Shown here: positions 42,704 to 51,875 of the stretch, in pieces
Layout of the letters: each line of letters opens with the position of its first letter
How positions within the stretch are numbered: the first letter of the stretch is position 1
NCBI RefSeq assembly: GCF_039909015.1
Contig: NZ_CP150919.1
Span: 1,154,501-1,218,500 of the forward strand
DNA length: 64,000 nucleotides
Origin: Pseudomonas grandcourensis
Lineage (GTDB): Bacteria > Pseudomonadota > Gammaproteobacteria > Pseudomonadales > Pseudomonadaceae
Direction: 5' to 3'
The notes under the pieces: model-generated
The model's input: the letters and a program-made list of their open reading frames with translations, nothing else
Database searches by the model: none
What the model was told of the DNA's origin: nothing
Translations under genes and position numbers: made by a program

Positions 42704-43790
42704 TGTCTTCTCCTTCGACCATCACGGCGGTCAGTTTCAGTGAGCGATCCAGCCGCACGCAGTCGGCCCAGGCCCCCGGTTGCAGGCGCCCGCGTTCGGT
42801 GATGCCGAGGTAGTCGGCGGGGAATTGCGACAGGCGCTGCGAGGCTTCGGCGATGGGAAGGCCGATCTTCACCAGGTTGCGCAGGGCCTGATCCATGGTC
42901 AGGGTGCTGCCGGCCAGGGTGCCATCGGGCAGGCGCACGCCGCCCAGGCATTTGGTCACGGTGTGGCTGCCGAGCTTGTACTCGCCATCGGGCATGCCGG
43001 CGGCGGCGGTCGAGTCGGTGACGCAATACAGGCACGGAATCGACCGCAGGGCCACGCGGATGGCGCCGGGGTGCACGTGCAACAAGTCCGGAATCAGTTC
43101 GGCGTATTTGGCGTGGGCCAGCGCGGCGCCGACGATTCCGGGCTCGCGGTGATGCAGAGGGCTCATGGCGTTGTAGAGGTGGGTGAAACTGCTGGCGCCG
43201 GCCTCCAGCGCGGCCACGCCTTCCTCATAACTGCCCAGGGTGTGGCCGATCTGCATGCGAACGCCGCGGTTGCTGAGGTCACGGATCAAGGCATCGTGAC
43301 CGGCGATTTCCGGGGCAATGGTGATCACCCGGATCGGCGCGAGCGCCAGGTACGCTTCGACTTCGGCCATCAGCGCGGTATGGGCGAAGTTGGGTTGCGC
43401 GCCGAGTTTGCCGGGGTTGATGTAGGGGCCTTCGAGGTGTACGCCGAGCACCCGGGCGCAGCCTTGGGGGCGCTGCTCACAGAATTCGCCGACGGCCTGG
43501 AGCACGCTGGAGATCTCTTCGCTCGGTGCCGTCATGGTGGTGGCCAGCAACGACGTAGTGCCGAAGCGCAGGTGGGTTCGGGTGATGGTTTCGAAGGCCG
43601 GCGCGCCTTCCATGATGTCTTTGCCGCCGCCGCCGTGAACGTGCAGGTCGATGAAGCCCGGCAGCAGGTACGGCAGCTCGTTGTCCGCCGGATCGCAGGC
43701 CTGGCCCTCGATCGACACGACTTTGCCGTGCTCGTGGACCAGTCGGCCGCGAACCCAGCCGCGGGCGGTGAGGATGTTGTCTTCGGACAT
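42684..43790 (-). CDS. nagA: N-acetylglucosamine-6-phosphate deacetylase NagA
   Basis: 368 aa amidohydrolase-superfamily enzyme. Metal and catalytic residues are seen in FIDLHVHGGGGKD, HLEGPYINPGKLGAQ, MQIGHTLGSYEEG, FTHLYNAM and VTDSTAAAGMPDG (catalytic Asp). It converts GlcNAc-6-P, delivered by NagE, to GlcN-6-P. Its 3' end overlaps the SIS gene start, so they are translationally linked. The Shine-Dalgarno before its ATG is weak. Confidence 0.95.
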   Translation of the reverse strand: MSEDNILTARGWVRGRLVHEHGKVVSIEGQACDPADNELPYLLPGFIDLHVHGGGGKDIMEGAPAFETITRTHLRFGTTSLLATTMTAPSEEISSVLQAVGEFCEQRPQGCARVLGVHLEGPYINPGKLGAQPNFAHTALMAEVEAYLALAPIRVITIAPEIAGHDALIRDLSNRGVRMQIGHTLGSYEEGVAALEAGASSFTHLYNAMSPLHHREPGIVGAALAHAKYAELIPDLLHVHPGAIRVALRSIPCLYCVTDSTAAAGMPDGEYKLGSHTVTKCLGGVRLPDGTLAGSTLTMDQALRNLVKIGLPIAEASQRLSQFPADYLGITERGRLQPGAWADCVRLDRSLKLTAVMVEGEDIDFKNA

Positions 43791-43840
43791 GATCGGGATC
43801 TCGGTTTTTTAGCGACGCAGCTCTCTATCTTCGAAACTCT

Positions 43841-44572
43841 TTATCTTCGAAGCTCTGCCACAAAGTCGTAGTAGTCGTTGCGGCAATAGGTGTCGGTGAC
43901 TTCGATGGGCGTGTTGTCTTCGAGGTAGCCGACCCGGGTCATCAGCAACATGGCGGTGCCGGGGGCGATGCCCACCAGTGCGGCGAACTCGTCCGAGGCG
44001 TTGATCGCCTGGATATGCTGCAGGGCGCGGACCACCGGTTTGCCGATGCCGTCGAGGAATTCGTAGAGGGAGTCGCCCACCGCCTGCGGCTTGGGAATGA
44101 TCGAGGCGGGCAGGGTACTCATCTCGATGGCCATCACCGTGTCGTCGGCCTTGCGCAGGCGTTTGAGGCGCGCGACCTTGTCGTTGGGCGACAGGCCGAG
44201 GCGGATCAGCTCTTCGTGGGTCGGCAGGGTGATTTCCCGCTCCAGCCATTGCGAGCCGGGCACGAAACCCTTGAGGCGGAGCATTTCACTGAAGCCGGAA
44301 AGGCGCGACAACGGTTGTTCGAGGCGCGGCGTGATGAAGGTTCCGGAACCCTGGTTGCGGCGGATCAGGCCTTGTTCGAACAACACTTCCAGCGCCTTGC
44401 GGGCGGTGACGCGGGAGATGCCCAGCGTCTCGCTCAGATTGCGTTCCGATGGCATTGCCTGCTCGGCTTTCCACTGGCCGGCGTGGATCGCCGCTTCCAG
44501 ATTGCGTGCCAGTTGCAGGTACAACGGCGTGGGTTGGGTGTCATCGGGGCGCAGGGCCTGGAGATCGTTCAT
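43841..44572 (-). CDS. nagR: GntR/HutC-family regulator of the nag operon (NagR/NagQ-type)
   Basis: 243 aa. N-terminal winged helix (PLYLQLARNLEAAIHAGQW; LSETLGISRVTARKALEVL; IRRNQGSGTFI) and C-terminal UTRA ligand domain, as in GlcNAc-6-P-responsive repressors. I chose the ATG at 44572 (MNDLQALRPDD); the frame is open upstream, but those codons lie across the promoter palindrome. It is the first gene of the nag transcript and probably autoregulated. Three imperfect 16-nt tandem repeats begin around its stop codon. Confidence 0.9.
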   Translation of the reverse strand: MNDLQALRPDDTQPTPLYLQLARNLEAAIHAGQWKAEQAMPSERNLSETLGISRVTARKALEVLFEQGLIRRNQGSGTFITPRLEQPLSRLSGFSEMLRLKGFVPGSQWLEREITLPTHEELIRLGLSPNDKVARLKRLRKADDTVMAIEMSTLPASIIPKPQAVGDSLYEFLDGIGKPVVRALQHIQAINASDEFAALVGIAPGTAMLLMTRVGYLEDNTPIEVTDTYCRNDYYDFVAELRR

Positions 44573-44600
44573 GGCGGGTGTCCGGGGCGGATATTGGAAT

Positions 44601-44626
44601 GTTTTTGCCCGTGAATGGGCAAAAAC
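44601..44626. promoter_or_regulatory. Perfect 10-bp inverted repeat at the nag transcription start
   Basis: GTTTTTGCCC (44601-44610), a 6-nt loop, GGGCAAAAAC (44617-44626). It overlaps the proposed -10 and the first transcribed bases. It could be a repressor operator or a short 5' hairpin; the symmetric A/T ends also resemble a terminator on either strand. Confidence 0.6.
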
Positions 44627-44651
44627 TAATACCACTTGAATACCATGTCAA
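44623..44651 (-). promoter_or_regulatory. nag operon promoter with repeat operators in the spacer
   Basis: Read on the - strand: TTGACA (44651-44646), a 17-bp spacer, TAGTTT (44628-44623). The spacer and the adjoining -10 bases hold two direct TGGTATT repeats 11 bp apart, start to start. Another TGGTATT occurs at 44722-44728, reading the other way. This fits repressor binding by the GntR protein encoded next to it, but the protein-site link is inferred. Confidence 0.55.
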
Positions 44652-44749
44652 CGCCAGAGCTTTGCTGCTTGTGTAGGGAATCCCGCCTTTTCGGCTGGTT
44701 GGAATGGGAGTTGGTTTGAAGTGGTATTAGCGGTAGGGTTTAAAGCGAC

Positions 44750-44827
44750 AAAGATCGCAGCCTGCGGCAGCTCCTGCAGAGCGAAATGGTATTCACCCTG
44801 TAGGAGCTGCCGCAGGCTGCGATCTTT
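44750..44827. repeat. REPIN, type A, upstream border of the nag cluster
   Basis: 30-nt arms (44750-44779 and 44798-44827) with a minor mismatch and an 18-nt loop. It sits between the nag promoter and the L,D-transpeptidase gene, and mirrors the element at 37272-37355 at the other end of the cluster. Confidence 0.92.
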
Positions 44828-44866
44828 TGAATTTATTTTTTGCGGGCGACCAACGGTCGTGGGGGA

Positions 44867-45370
44867 TTACGGGCGGATTTCGATCATCGTGCCGTCCGGC
44901 ACCAGGTTCCAGACTTCGCGCATGTCCATGTTGCGCATGGCGATGCAGCCGTCGGTCCAGTCCAGGGTGTGGAACAGGTCTTCCGGGGTATCTTCGCTGT
45001 CCGGGGTGCCGTGGATCATGATCATGCCGCCGGGTTCAACGCCTTCACGACGAGCGCGGGCAGAGTCGCTGATGTTCGGGTAGGAAATGTGCATCGCCAG
45101 GTTGAAACGGTCGCTGACTTTGCGCCAGTCGACCCAGTAGAAGCCTTCCGGAGTGCGCTTGTCGCCTTCCATCAGCTTGGGCCCCTTGGGGCGCTTGCCC
45201 AGGGAAATGCGATAGGTCTTGAGCGGCTTGCCGTCATTGATCAATTGCAATTGATGGGAAGACTTGAGAATCAGGATCTTCTCGATGACCTTGCCGTCCA
45301 GGGTTTCCACGGCAGAAGCCTGGGACACCGTGACAAACGACAAACAGAACAGGGCAAGCAACCAGCGCAT
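44867..45370 (-). CDS. L,D-transpeptidase family protein (YkuD domain)
   Basis: 167 aa. Signal peptide RWLLALFCLSFVTVSQASA at residues 2-20, then a YkuD domain with catalytic motif HGTP...DWTDGCIAM (Cys about 142). Such enzymes form 3-3 peptidoglycan cross-links or attach proteins to peptidoglycan; which of these applies is unknown. I chose the ATG at 45370 because it begins the signal peptide, although the frame is open for 48 more codons upstream. Confidence 0.88.
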   Translation of the reverse strand: MRWLLALFCLSFVTVSQASAVETLDGKVIEKILILKSSHQLQLINDGKPLKTYRISLGKRPKGPKLMEGDKRTPEGFYWVDWRKVSDRFNLAMHISYPNISDSARARREGVEPGGMIMIHGTPDSEDTPEDLFHTLDWTDGCIAMRNMDMREVWNLVPDGTMIEIRP

Positions 45371-45420
45371 TGAAACGATTCCCCAGGAGGTGTCGCGACT
45401 ATTTATGTATAGAAGTTTTT

Positions 45421-45439
45421 GCAGGAGCTGCCGCAGGCT
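45421..45439. repeat. Solitary type A REP half
   Basis: GCAGGAGCTGCCGCAGGCT matches one arm of the type A elements, without an inverted partner nearby. It lies in the 121-bp gap between the L,D-transpeptidase and Nudix genes. Confidence 0.6.
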
Positions 45440-45491
45440 CGTGCCGCGTTCGGGCGGTCTTTCGGCGCCTTTGAGTGATGCCGAGATGACA

Positions 45492-46043
45492 TCAGATAAT
45501 GGCAGGCTGAGCAAGTGGCGGGATCGATTCAGACCGAACGGGATAGACCTCGGTCCGCCGGTCAGCGAAGAAGCATTCTAAGGTACGGCCCACTGTGCGG
45601 AAAGCCAGCTCATCCCATGGAATGTCCGCTTCGTCGAATAGTTGCACTTCCAGGCTCTCGGGGCCGGCAGAAAAGTCCAGGTCGGCCAGCTCGGCACGGA
45701 AGAACACATGCACCTGGCTGATGTGCGGCACGTCGATCAGGGTATAGATGCTCAGGTTGCGCACCCGGGCGCAGGCTTCCTCGGCGGTTTCGCGAATGGC
45801 GGCCTGTTCGATGGTCTCGCCGTTCTCCATGAAACCGGCGGGCAGGGTCCAGTAGCCGCGACGTGGCTCGATGGCCCGTCGGCACAACAACACCTTGGTG
45901 CCCCAGGTCGCCACGCAACCGGCGACGATGTTGGGGTTCTGGTAGTGAATGGCGTGACAGCTGTCGCAGACAAAACGCAGGCGCGAATCGCCTTCGGGAA
46001 TGCGCTGGGTTATCGGGTTACCGCACTGGCTGCAAAATTTCAT
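45492..46043 (-). CDS. Nudix hydrolase with N-terminal zinc ribbon
   Basis: 183 aa. An N-terminal zinc ribbon (CSQCG at 4-8 and CDSCH) precedes a Nudix box GFMENGETIEQAAIRETAEEA. This architecture resembles NudC-related ADP-ribose/NADH-type pyrophosphatases, but the NudC-specific region is absent, so the substrate is unknown. I chose the ATG at 46043 (MKFCSQCGNPI). Divergent from a second Nudix gene 147 bp away. Confidence 0.87.
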   Translation of the reverse strand: MKFCSQCGNPITQRIPEGDSRLRFVCDSCHAIHYQNPNIVAGCVATWGTKVLLCRRAIEPRRGYWTLPAGFMENGETIEQAAIRETAEEACARVRNLSIYTLIDVPHISQVHVFFRAELADLDFSAGPESLEVQLFDEADIPWDELAFRTVGRTLECFFADRRTEVYPVRSESIPPLAQPAII

Positions 46044-46190
46044 GCTGGGGTTCCTGAATGCTGCGCCTATCTTGGCGTGCGGCAGTGCCGGTCGGCAAGT
46101 TGTCGTTTCGCGACATGGGGCGGTTGCGGGGGTTGGGCGACCGCAGCGATTGGTGCATGATGCCGGGTAAGGCACAGATCGAGAACACTC

Positions 46191-46790
46191 ATGCTGGATG
46201 AGCTACTGCATCGGGTTAGTAACCACACACCACGCATACTGGAGACCGACCGTCGTTTTCCCGAGGCCGCGGTGCTGGTGCCCATCACTCGCAGTGACGA
46301 ACCCGAGCTGGTGTTGACCCTGCGTGCCAGCGGCCTGTCGACCCATGGCGGCGAAGTCGCCTTCCCCGGCGGGCGCCGTGACCCCGAAGACCCCGACCTG
46401 ATTTTCACCGCCCTGCGTGAAGCCGAAGAAGAGATCGGCCTGCCGCCGGGGCTGGTCGAGGTGATCGGCCCGCTCAGCCCGCTGATCAGCCTGCATGGCA
46501 TCATGGTCACGCCCTATGTCGGGGTGATCCCGGATTTTGTCGAATACCGGGCCAACGATGCCGAGATCGCCGCAGTGTTCAGCGTGCCCCTGGAGTTCTT
46601 CCGCAAAGACCCCCGCGAACATACCCATCGCATCGATTATCAGGGCCGCAGCTGGTACGTGCCGAGCTATCGCTTTGGCGAATACAAGATCTGGGGGCTG
46701 ACGGCGATCATGATCGTCGAGTTGATCAACCTGGTGTATGACGCCAAAATCAGCCTGCATCAGCCTCCCAAAAGCTTTATCAATATCTGA
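46191..46790 (+). CDS. Nudix CoA pyrophosphatase-like hydrolase (NudL type)
   Basis: 199 aa. The CoA-specific region LTLRASGLSTHGGEVAFPGG leads into the Nudix box GGRRDPEDPDLIFTALREAE (then EEIGL). Family members split CoA to 3',5'-ADP and phosphopantetheine. The following PLSPLISLHGIMVTPYVG is also typical of this subfamily. It lies 72 bp before the carbonic anhydrase gene, same strand. Confidence 0.9.
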   Translation: MLDELLHRVSNHTPRILETDRRFPEAAVLVPITRSDEPELVLTLRASGLSTHGGEVAFPGGRRDPEDPDLIFTALREAEEEIGLPPGLVEVIGPLSPLISLHGIMVTPYVGVIPDFVEYRANDAEIAAVFSVPLEFFRKDPREHTHRIDYQGRSWYVPSYRFGEYKIWGLTAIMIVELINLVYDAKISLHQPPKSFINI

Positions 46791-46862
46791 AGCCATCGTT
46801 CGAATGGTCTCAATCCTGGTTTTGCTGAAAAAAAGCCTGCCTGAGCCTTGAGGAATACAACA

Positions 46863-47387
46863 ATGAAATACCGCCTGGGCGACGCCCGCGTCGAAACCCA
46901 TCCACAGAGCTGGGTCGCACCCAATGCCGTGCTGGTAGGCAAGGTCAAGCTGGAAGAGGGCGCCAACGTCTGGTTCAACGCCGTATTGCGCGGCGACAAC
47001 GAATTGATCCTGATCGGCAAGAACAGCAACGTCCAGGACGGCACCGTGATGCACACCGACATGGGTTACCCGCTGACCATCGGTACCGGCGTGACCATCG
47101 GCCACAACGCCATGCTCCACGGCTGCACCGTCGGCGACTACAGCCTGATCGGCATCAACGCGGTGATTCTCAATGGCGCGAAGATCGGCAAGAACTGCAT
47201 CATCGGCGCCAATTCGCTGATCGGCGAAGGCAAGGAGATTCCGGACGGATCGCTGGTCATGGGCTCGCCCGGCAAAGTGGTGCGCGAATTGACCGAGCCG
47301 CAAATCAGGATGCTGGAGGCCAGCGCTGCTCATTACGTGCACAACTCGCAGCGCTATGCCCGCGACCTGGCTGAGCAGGAACAATGA
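46863..47387 (+). CDS. Gamma-carbonic anhydrase family protein
   Basis: 174 aa left-handed beta-helix (hexapeptide repeat) protein. The three zinc-ligand His positions are visible in [11 protein letters not shown] and [11 protein letters not shown]. Homologues (YrdA, CaiE, PA3753-like) are often called carbonic anhydrases, but activity is not always present. Start at ATG 46863 ([15 protein letters not shown]) with TGAGG 11-14 nt upstream. The stop overlaps the DUF1289 gene start by 4 bp (ATGA). Confidence 0.92.
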   Translation: MKYRLGDARVETHPQSWVAPNAVLVGKVKLEEGANVWFNAVLRGDNELILIGKNSNVQDGTVMHTDMGYPLTIGTGVTIGHNAMLHGCTVGDYSLIGINAVILNGAKIGKNCIIGANSLIGEGKEIPDGSLVMGSPGKVVRELTEPQIRMLEASAAHYVHNSQRYARDLAEQEQ

Positions 47388-47599
47388 CCACCAGCGAACG
47401 CCCGGTTGCATCGCCCTGCGTGAATATTTGTGCGCTGGATGACGATGACATCTGCACCGGTTGCCAACGCACAGTGGAGGAGATTACCCGCTGGAGCCGC
47501 ATGGACAACGACGAGCGGCGCAAGGTGCTGGGGTTGTGTCATGAGCGGGCGAAGTCCAGTGGGTTGATCTGGATGTTGCCTTCCAAATCCGATAACTGA
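47384..47599 (+). CDS. DUF1289 small cysteine protein
   Basis: 71 aa. The four conserved Cys lie in [20 protein letters not shown], followed by [20 protein letters not shown], the DUF1289 (YdhL-like) pattern that suggests a small metal-binding fold. Function unknown. It overlaps the carbonic anhydrase gene and is probably translated with it. Confidence 0.92.
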   Translation: MTTSERPVASPCVNICALDDDDICTGCQRTVEEITRWSRMDNDERRKVLGLCHERAKSSGLIWMLPSKSDN

Positions 47600-47627
47600 A
47601 TTGGCCCCAGAAAGTGCTTCGCACTTT

Positions 47628-47719
47628 ATCGCGAGCAAGCTCGCTCCCACATTAGTTTGGTGTCGATCACAAAAGTGGGGTCGACATGAATCAATTGTGG
47701 GAGCGAGCTTGCTCGCGAT
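47628..47719. repeat. REPIN, type B (TGTGGGAGC variant)
   Basis: Perfect 24-bp arms (47628-47651 and 47696-47719) with a 44-nt spacer. It fills most of the 206-bp gap between the DUF1289 and VUT-family genes; no promoter for the next gene is obvious in the remainder. Confidence 0.9.
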
Positions 47720-47805
47720 GAGGCCGCCACAGTCACCACTTCTATTGGCCCAAAGTCATCCCTGAAGTACCCTGTGCACAAAATTGACAGGTACTTGTAC
47801 ACGCC

Positions 47806-48273
47806 ATGCTCTTCCTGATCGCCTACATCGGCAGCGTCGTGCTGATCAACTACGCCTTTTCCACCGCACCGCACCTGGACATCATCTGGTCGGCCTGGGG
47901 CGGGTTGGTGTTTGTGTTGCGCGACATGGTGCAAGCCCGGTTCGGGCATGGCGCCCTCGCAGCGATGCTGGTGGCGCTGGTGTTGTCCTATGTCACCTCC
48001 GATCCGTCCATCGCCCTGGCCAGCGCCACGGCGTTCGCGGTCTCCGAGTGCATCGACTGGCTGGTGTTCAGCATCACCAAACGCCCGTTGCACGACCGCC
48101 TGTGGATAAGCTCGGCCCTGAGCATTCCCCTCGATACCTTTATCTTTTTCGGCATGATCGACGCCCTGACGCCGGGGGTGATCCTCACCGCCCTGGGTTC
48201 GAAATTCGCCGGGGTCACCGCCGTGTGGCTGATCATGGCCTGGCGCCTGCGCAAACAGGCTGTCGTCAGCTGA
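47806..48273 (+). CDS. VUT-family (YhhQ-like) membrane transporter
   Basis: 155 aa, about five TM segments. FVLRDMVQARFGHGA, ASATAFAVSECIDWLVF, KRPLHDRLWISSALSIPLDT and IFF are the conserved residues of the VUT/queuosine-precursor transporter family. It is shorter than YhhQ (about 220 aa) but many pseudomonad members have this size. The substrate is unproven; no preQ1 riboswitch was recognised upstream, and the Shine-Dalgarno is poor. Confidence 0.72.
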   Translation: MLFLIAYIGSVVLINYAFSTAPHLDIIWSAWGGLVFVLRDMVQARFGHGALAAMLVALVLSYVTSDPSIALASATAFAVSECIDWLVFSITKRPLHDRLWISSALSIPLDTFIFFGMIDALTPGVILTALGSKFAGVTAVWLIMAWRLRKQAVVS

Positions 48274-48360
48274 AGTTCATGTAAAATGCCGCGCTTTCTC
48301 CCCATGGGAAGCGCGCATGGCGACGCGTCCCTCGATGATCCGCTTCTTGAGGACCTTCAG

Positions 48361-49542
48361 ATGACCCGTATCGGAACTCCATTGTCGCCGACCGCGACCC
48401 GCGTATTGATGTGTGGCTGTGGCGAGTTGGGCAAGGAAGTGGTGATCGAACTGCAACGCCTGGGCGTTGAAGTGATTGCCGTGGACCGTTACGCCAACGC
48501 GCCGGCCATGCAGGTGGCGCACCGCAGCCACGTGATCAACATGCTCGACGGTGCGGCCCTGCGCGCCGTGATCGAAGCCGAGAAGCCACACTTCATCGTG
48601 CCGGAAATCGAAGCCATCGCCACCGCGACCCTGGTGGAACTGGAGGCCGAAGGCTTCACTGTGATCCCGACCGCCCGCGCCGCGCAGCTGACCATGAACC
48701 GCGAAGGCATCCGTCGCCTGGCCGCTGAAGAGCTGGACCTGCCAACCTCGCCGTACCACTTTGCCGACACCTTCGAGGACTACAGCAAAGCCGTCGAAGA
48801 CCTCGGTTTCCCATGCGTGGTCAAGCCGGTCATGAGTTCCTCGGGCAAGGGCCAGAGTCTGCTGCGCAGCGTCGATGACGTGAAGAAAGCCTGGGATTAC
48901 GCCCAGGAAGGTGGCCGTGCCGGTAAAGGTCGGGTGATCATCGAAGGCTTCATCGATTTCGACTACGAAATCACCCTGCTGACCGTGCGTCACGTCGGCG
49001 GCACCACTTTCTGCGCGCCGGTCGGCCACCGTCAGGAGAAGGGCGACTACCAGGAATCCTGGCAGCCGCAAGCCATGAGCCCGATTGCCCTGGCTGAATC
49101 CGAGCGTGTCGCCAAAGCCGTGACCGAAGCCCTGGGTGGCCGTGGTCTGTTTGGCGTCGAGCTGTTCATCAAGGGCGATCAGGTGTGGTTCAGCGAAGTC
49201 TCGCCGCGCCCGCACGACACCGGCCTGGTCACACTGATCTCCCAGGACCTGTCGCAGTTCGCCCTGCACGCCCGCGCGATTCTCGGTCTGCCGATCCCGT
49301 TGATCCGTCAATTCGGGCCATCGGCCTCGGCGGTGATCCTGGTGGAAGGGCAGTCGACCCAGACCGCTTTCGCCAACCTGGGCGCTGCCCTGAGCGAACC
49401 GGATACCGCGCTGCGTCTGTTCGGCAAGCCTGAAGTCAACGGCCAGCGCCGCATGGGCGTGGCCCTGGCCCGCGACGAATCGATCGAAGCCGCCCGCGCC
49501 AAGGCAACCCGTGCTTCGCAGGCGGTTGTCGTAGAGCTGTAA
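48361..49542 (+). CDS. purT: Formate-dependent GAR transformylase PurT
   Basis: 393 aa ATP-grasp enzyme forming formyl-GAR from GAR, formate and ATP, a folate-free route in purine synthesis. Motifs [50 protein letters not shown] and [16 protein letters not shown] are clear. I use the ATG at 48361 with GAGGA about 7 nt upstream; an in-frame ATG at 48286 is probably untranslated leader. A TAAAAT (48282-48287) could be its -10. Confidence 0.97.
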   Translation: MTRIGTPLSPTATRVLMCGCGELGKEVVIELQRLGVEVIAVDRYANAPAMQVAHRSHVINMLDGAALRAVIEAEKPHFIVPEIEAIATATLVELEAEGFTVIPTARAAQLTMNREGIRRLAAEELDLPTSPYHFADTFEDYSKAVEDLGFPCVVKPVMSSSGKGQSLLRSVDDVKKAWDYAQEGGRAGKGRVIIEGFIDFDYEITLLTVRHVGGTTFCAPVGHRQEKGDYQESWQPQAMSPIALAESERVAKAVTEALGGRGLFGVELFIKGDQVWFSEVSPRPHDTGLVTLISQDLSQFALHARAILGLPIPLIRQFGPSASAVILVEGQSTQTAFANLGAALSEPDTALRLFGKPEVNGQRRMGVALARDESIEAARAKATRASQAVVVEL

Positions 49543-49552
49543 AAACAGCTAT

Positions 49553-49582
49553 GGCGGGCCTATAACTTCTTATAGGCCCGCC
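49553..49582. terminator. Long perfect hairpin after purT
   Basis: 12-bp perfect arms GGCGGGCCTATA (49553-49564) / TATAGGCCCGCC (49571-49582), 6-nt loop, 10 bp past the purT stop. No U-run follows, so it may stop transcription weakly, protect the 3' end, or act in both directions. Confidence 0.6.
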
Positions 49583-49641
49583 TGCAATCCACTACAGGGA
49601 TTGTTGATCGACCCTTTCATTAAAGCTTCAGGCCTGTACCC

Positions 49642-50190
49642 ATGAATTCCCAAAGCATCATCGTCCCGAAAATCTCCACACTGCCGGTGCACGAGCCCCG
49701 GGCCCGGGCGATCGTGCGTTGGCTGGTGCGCAAGAACATCATCGAGGAAGAGCTGACCACTTGCGGTCGCACCGGCAATCGCATGGCCCATGCCATCGCC
49801 GACGGTGCCCGCGCAGTGGTCCTGCACCCCGAAGCCCTGCCGTACGGCGAGCCGATCAATGGCCTGGAGATCATCACCAAGCGCTGCATCTATACGCCAG
49901 CCAAGGGTTTTCTTGAGGAGGCGGGCTGCGCCGAGTGCCGCAAGGAAGTGGGTGAAGCCCTGTTCGAAAGCCTGGAAGACTGGATGCCGGGGCGTACCGA
50001 CAACTTCACCTGCCCCGAATGCGGGCATGAAGACGACATCAACGGGTTCCTGTTCCTGCAGGAATGCGGCTTCTCCAACCTCGGTTTCATCTTCAATAAC
50101 TGGGCCGAAGCCGGGTTCAAGCAGAGCTTTATCGATGAATTCGCCGATTGGCTCGATCAGCCGGTCAGTTGGGTGAAAGTCGAATTGTAG
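49642..50190 (+). CDS. Conserved zinc-ribbon hypothetical protein
   Basis: 182 aa, no signal or TM. Two Cys pairs, CAECRK (about 98-101) and CPECGHED (about 121-124), look like a zinc ribbon. The N-terminal half has LVRKNIIEEELTTCGRTGNR. Related proteins in pseudomonads are annotated only as hypothetical (sometimes wrongly as a sugar transporter ATPase; no Walker motif is present). Alone between purT and guaB, same strand. Confidence 0.82.
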   Translation: MNSQSIIVPKISTLPVHEPRARAIVRWLVRKNIIEEELTTCGRTGNRMAHAIADGARAVVLHPEALPYGEPINGLEIITKRCIYTPAKGFLEEAGCAECRKEVGEALFESLEDWMPGRTDNFTCPECGHEDDINGFLFLQECGFSNLGFIFNNWAEAGFKQSFIDEFADWLDQPVSWVKVEL

Positions 50191-50228
50191 GGGCGCCAAT
50201 CCCCGTATGTCAGTAATGCCAATAATAG

Positions 50229-51776
<1,548 letters not shown>

Positions 51777-51801
51777 GCCTTCAAGCAACAAGCTAAGCAA
51801 C

Positions 51802-51824
51802 CGGGGCTGTTTTATTCAGCCCCG
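51802..51824 (+). terminator. Hairpin between guaB and guaA
   Basis: Stem CGGGGCTG (51802-51809) / CAGCCCCG (51817-51824) with a 7-nt loop and only a weak T-run after it. Probably a leaky attenuator or processing site, since guaBA is normally one operon. Confidence 0.5.
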
Positions 51825-51875
51825 AGTTGTTTCTGAATCACGACTGTTTCCGAATTTTTTAGACGAGACTGAATC

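Noticed and set aside
43796..44249. Alternative frame over the nagR 3' end suggesting a frameshift
   Set aside because: The nagR frame ends at a normal family length (243 aa) and the other frame has only Arg/Pro-rich shadow sequence.
47720..47805. TTGACA (47784-47789) as promoter and a preQ1 riboswitch before the VUT gene
   Set aside because: The matching -10 would fall inside the gene, and no preQ1 pseudoknot pattern is seen.
48286..48360. 25-codon N-terminal extension of purT
   Set aside because: In frame, but the family starts at [10 protein letters not shown], which has a good Shine-Dalgarno; the extension overlaps a likely -10.
49642..50190. Annotation as sugar ABC transporter ATPase
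   Set aside because: No Walker A, signature or Walker B motif; only a zinc-ribbon Cys pattern is present.
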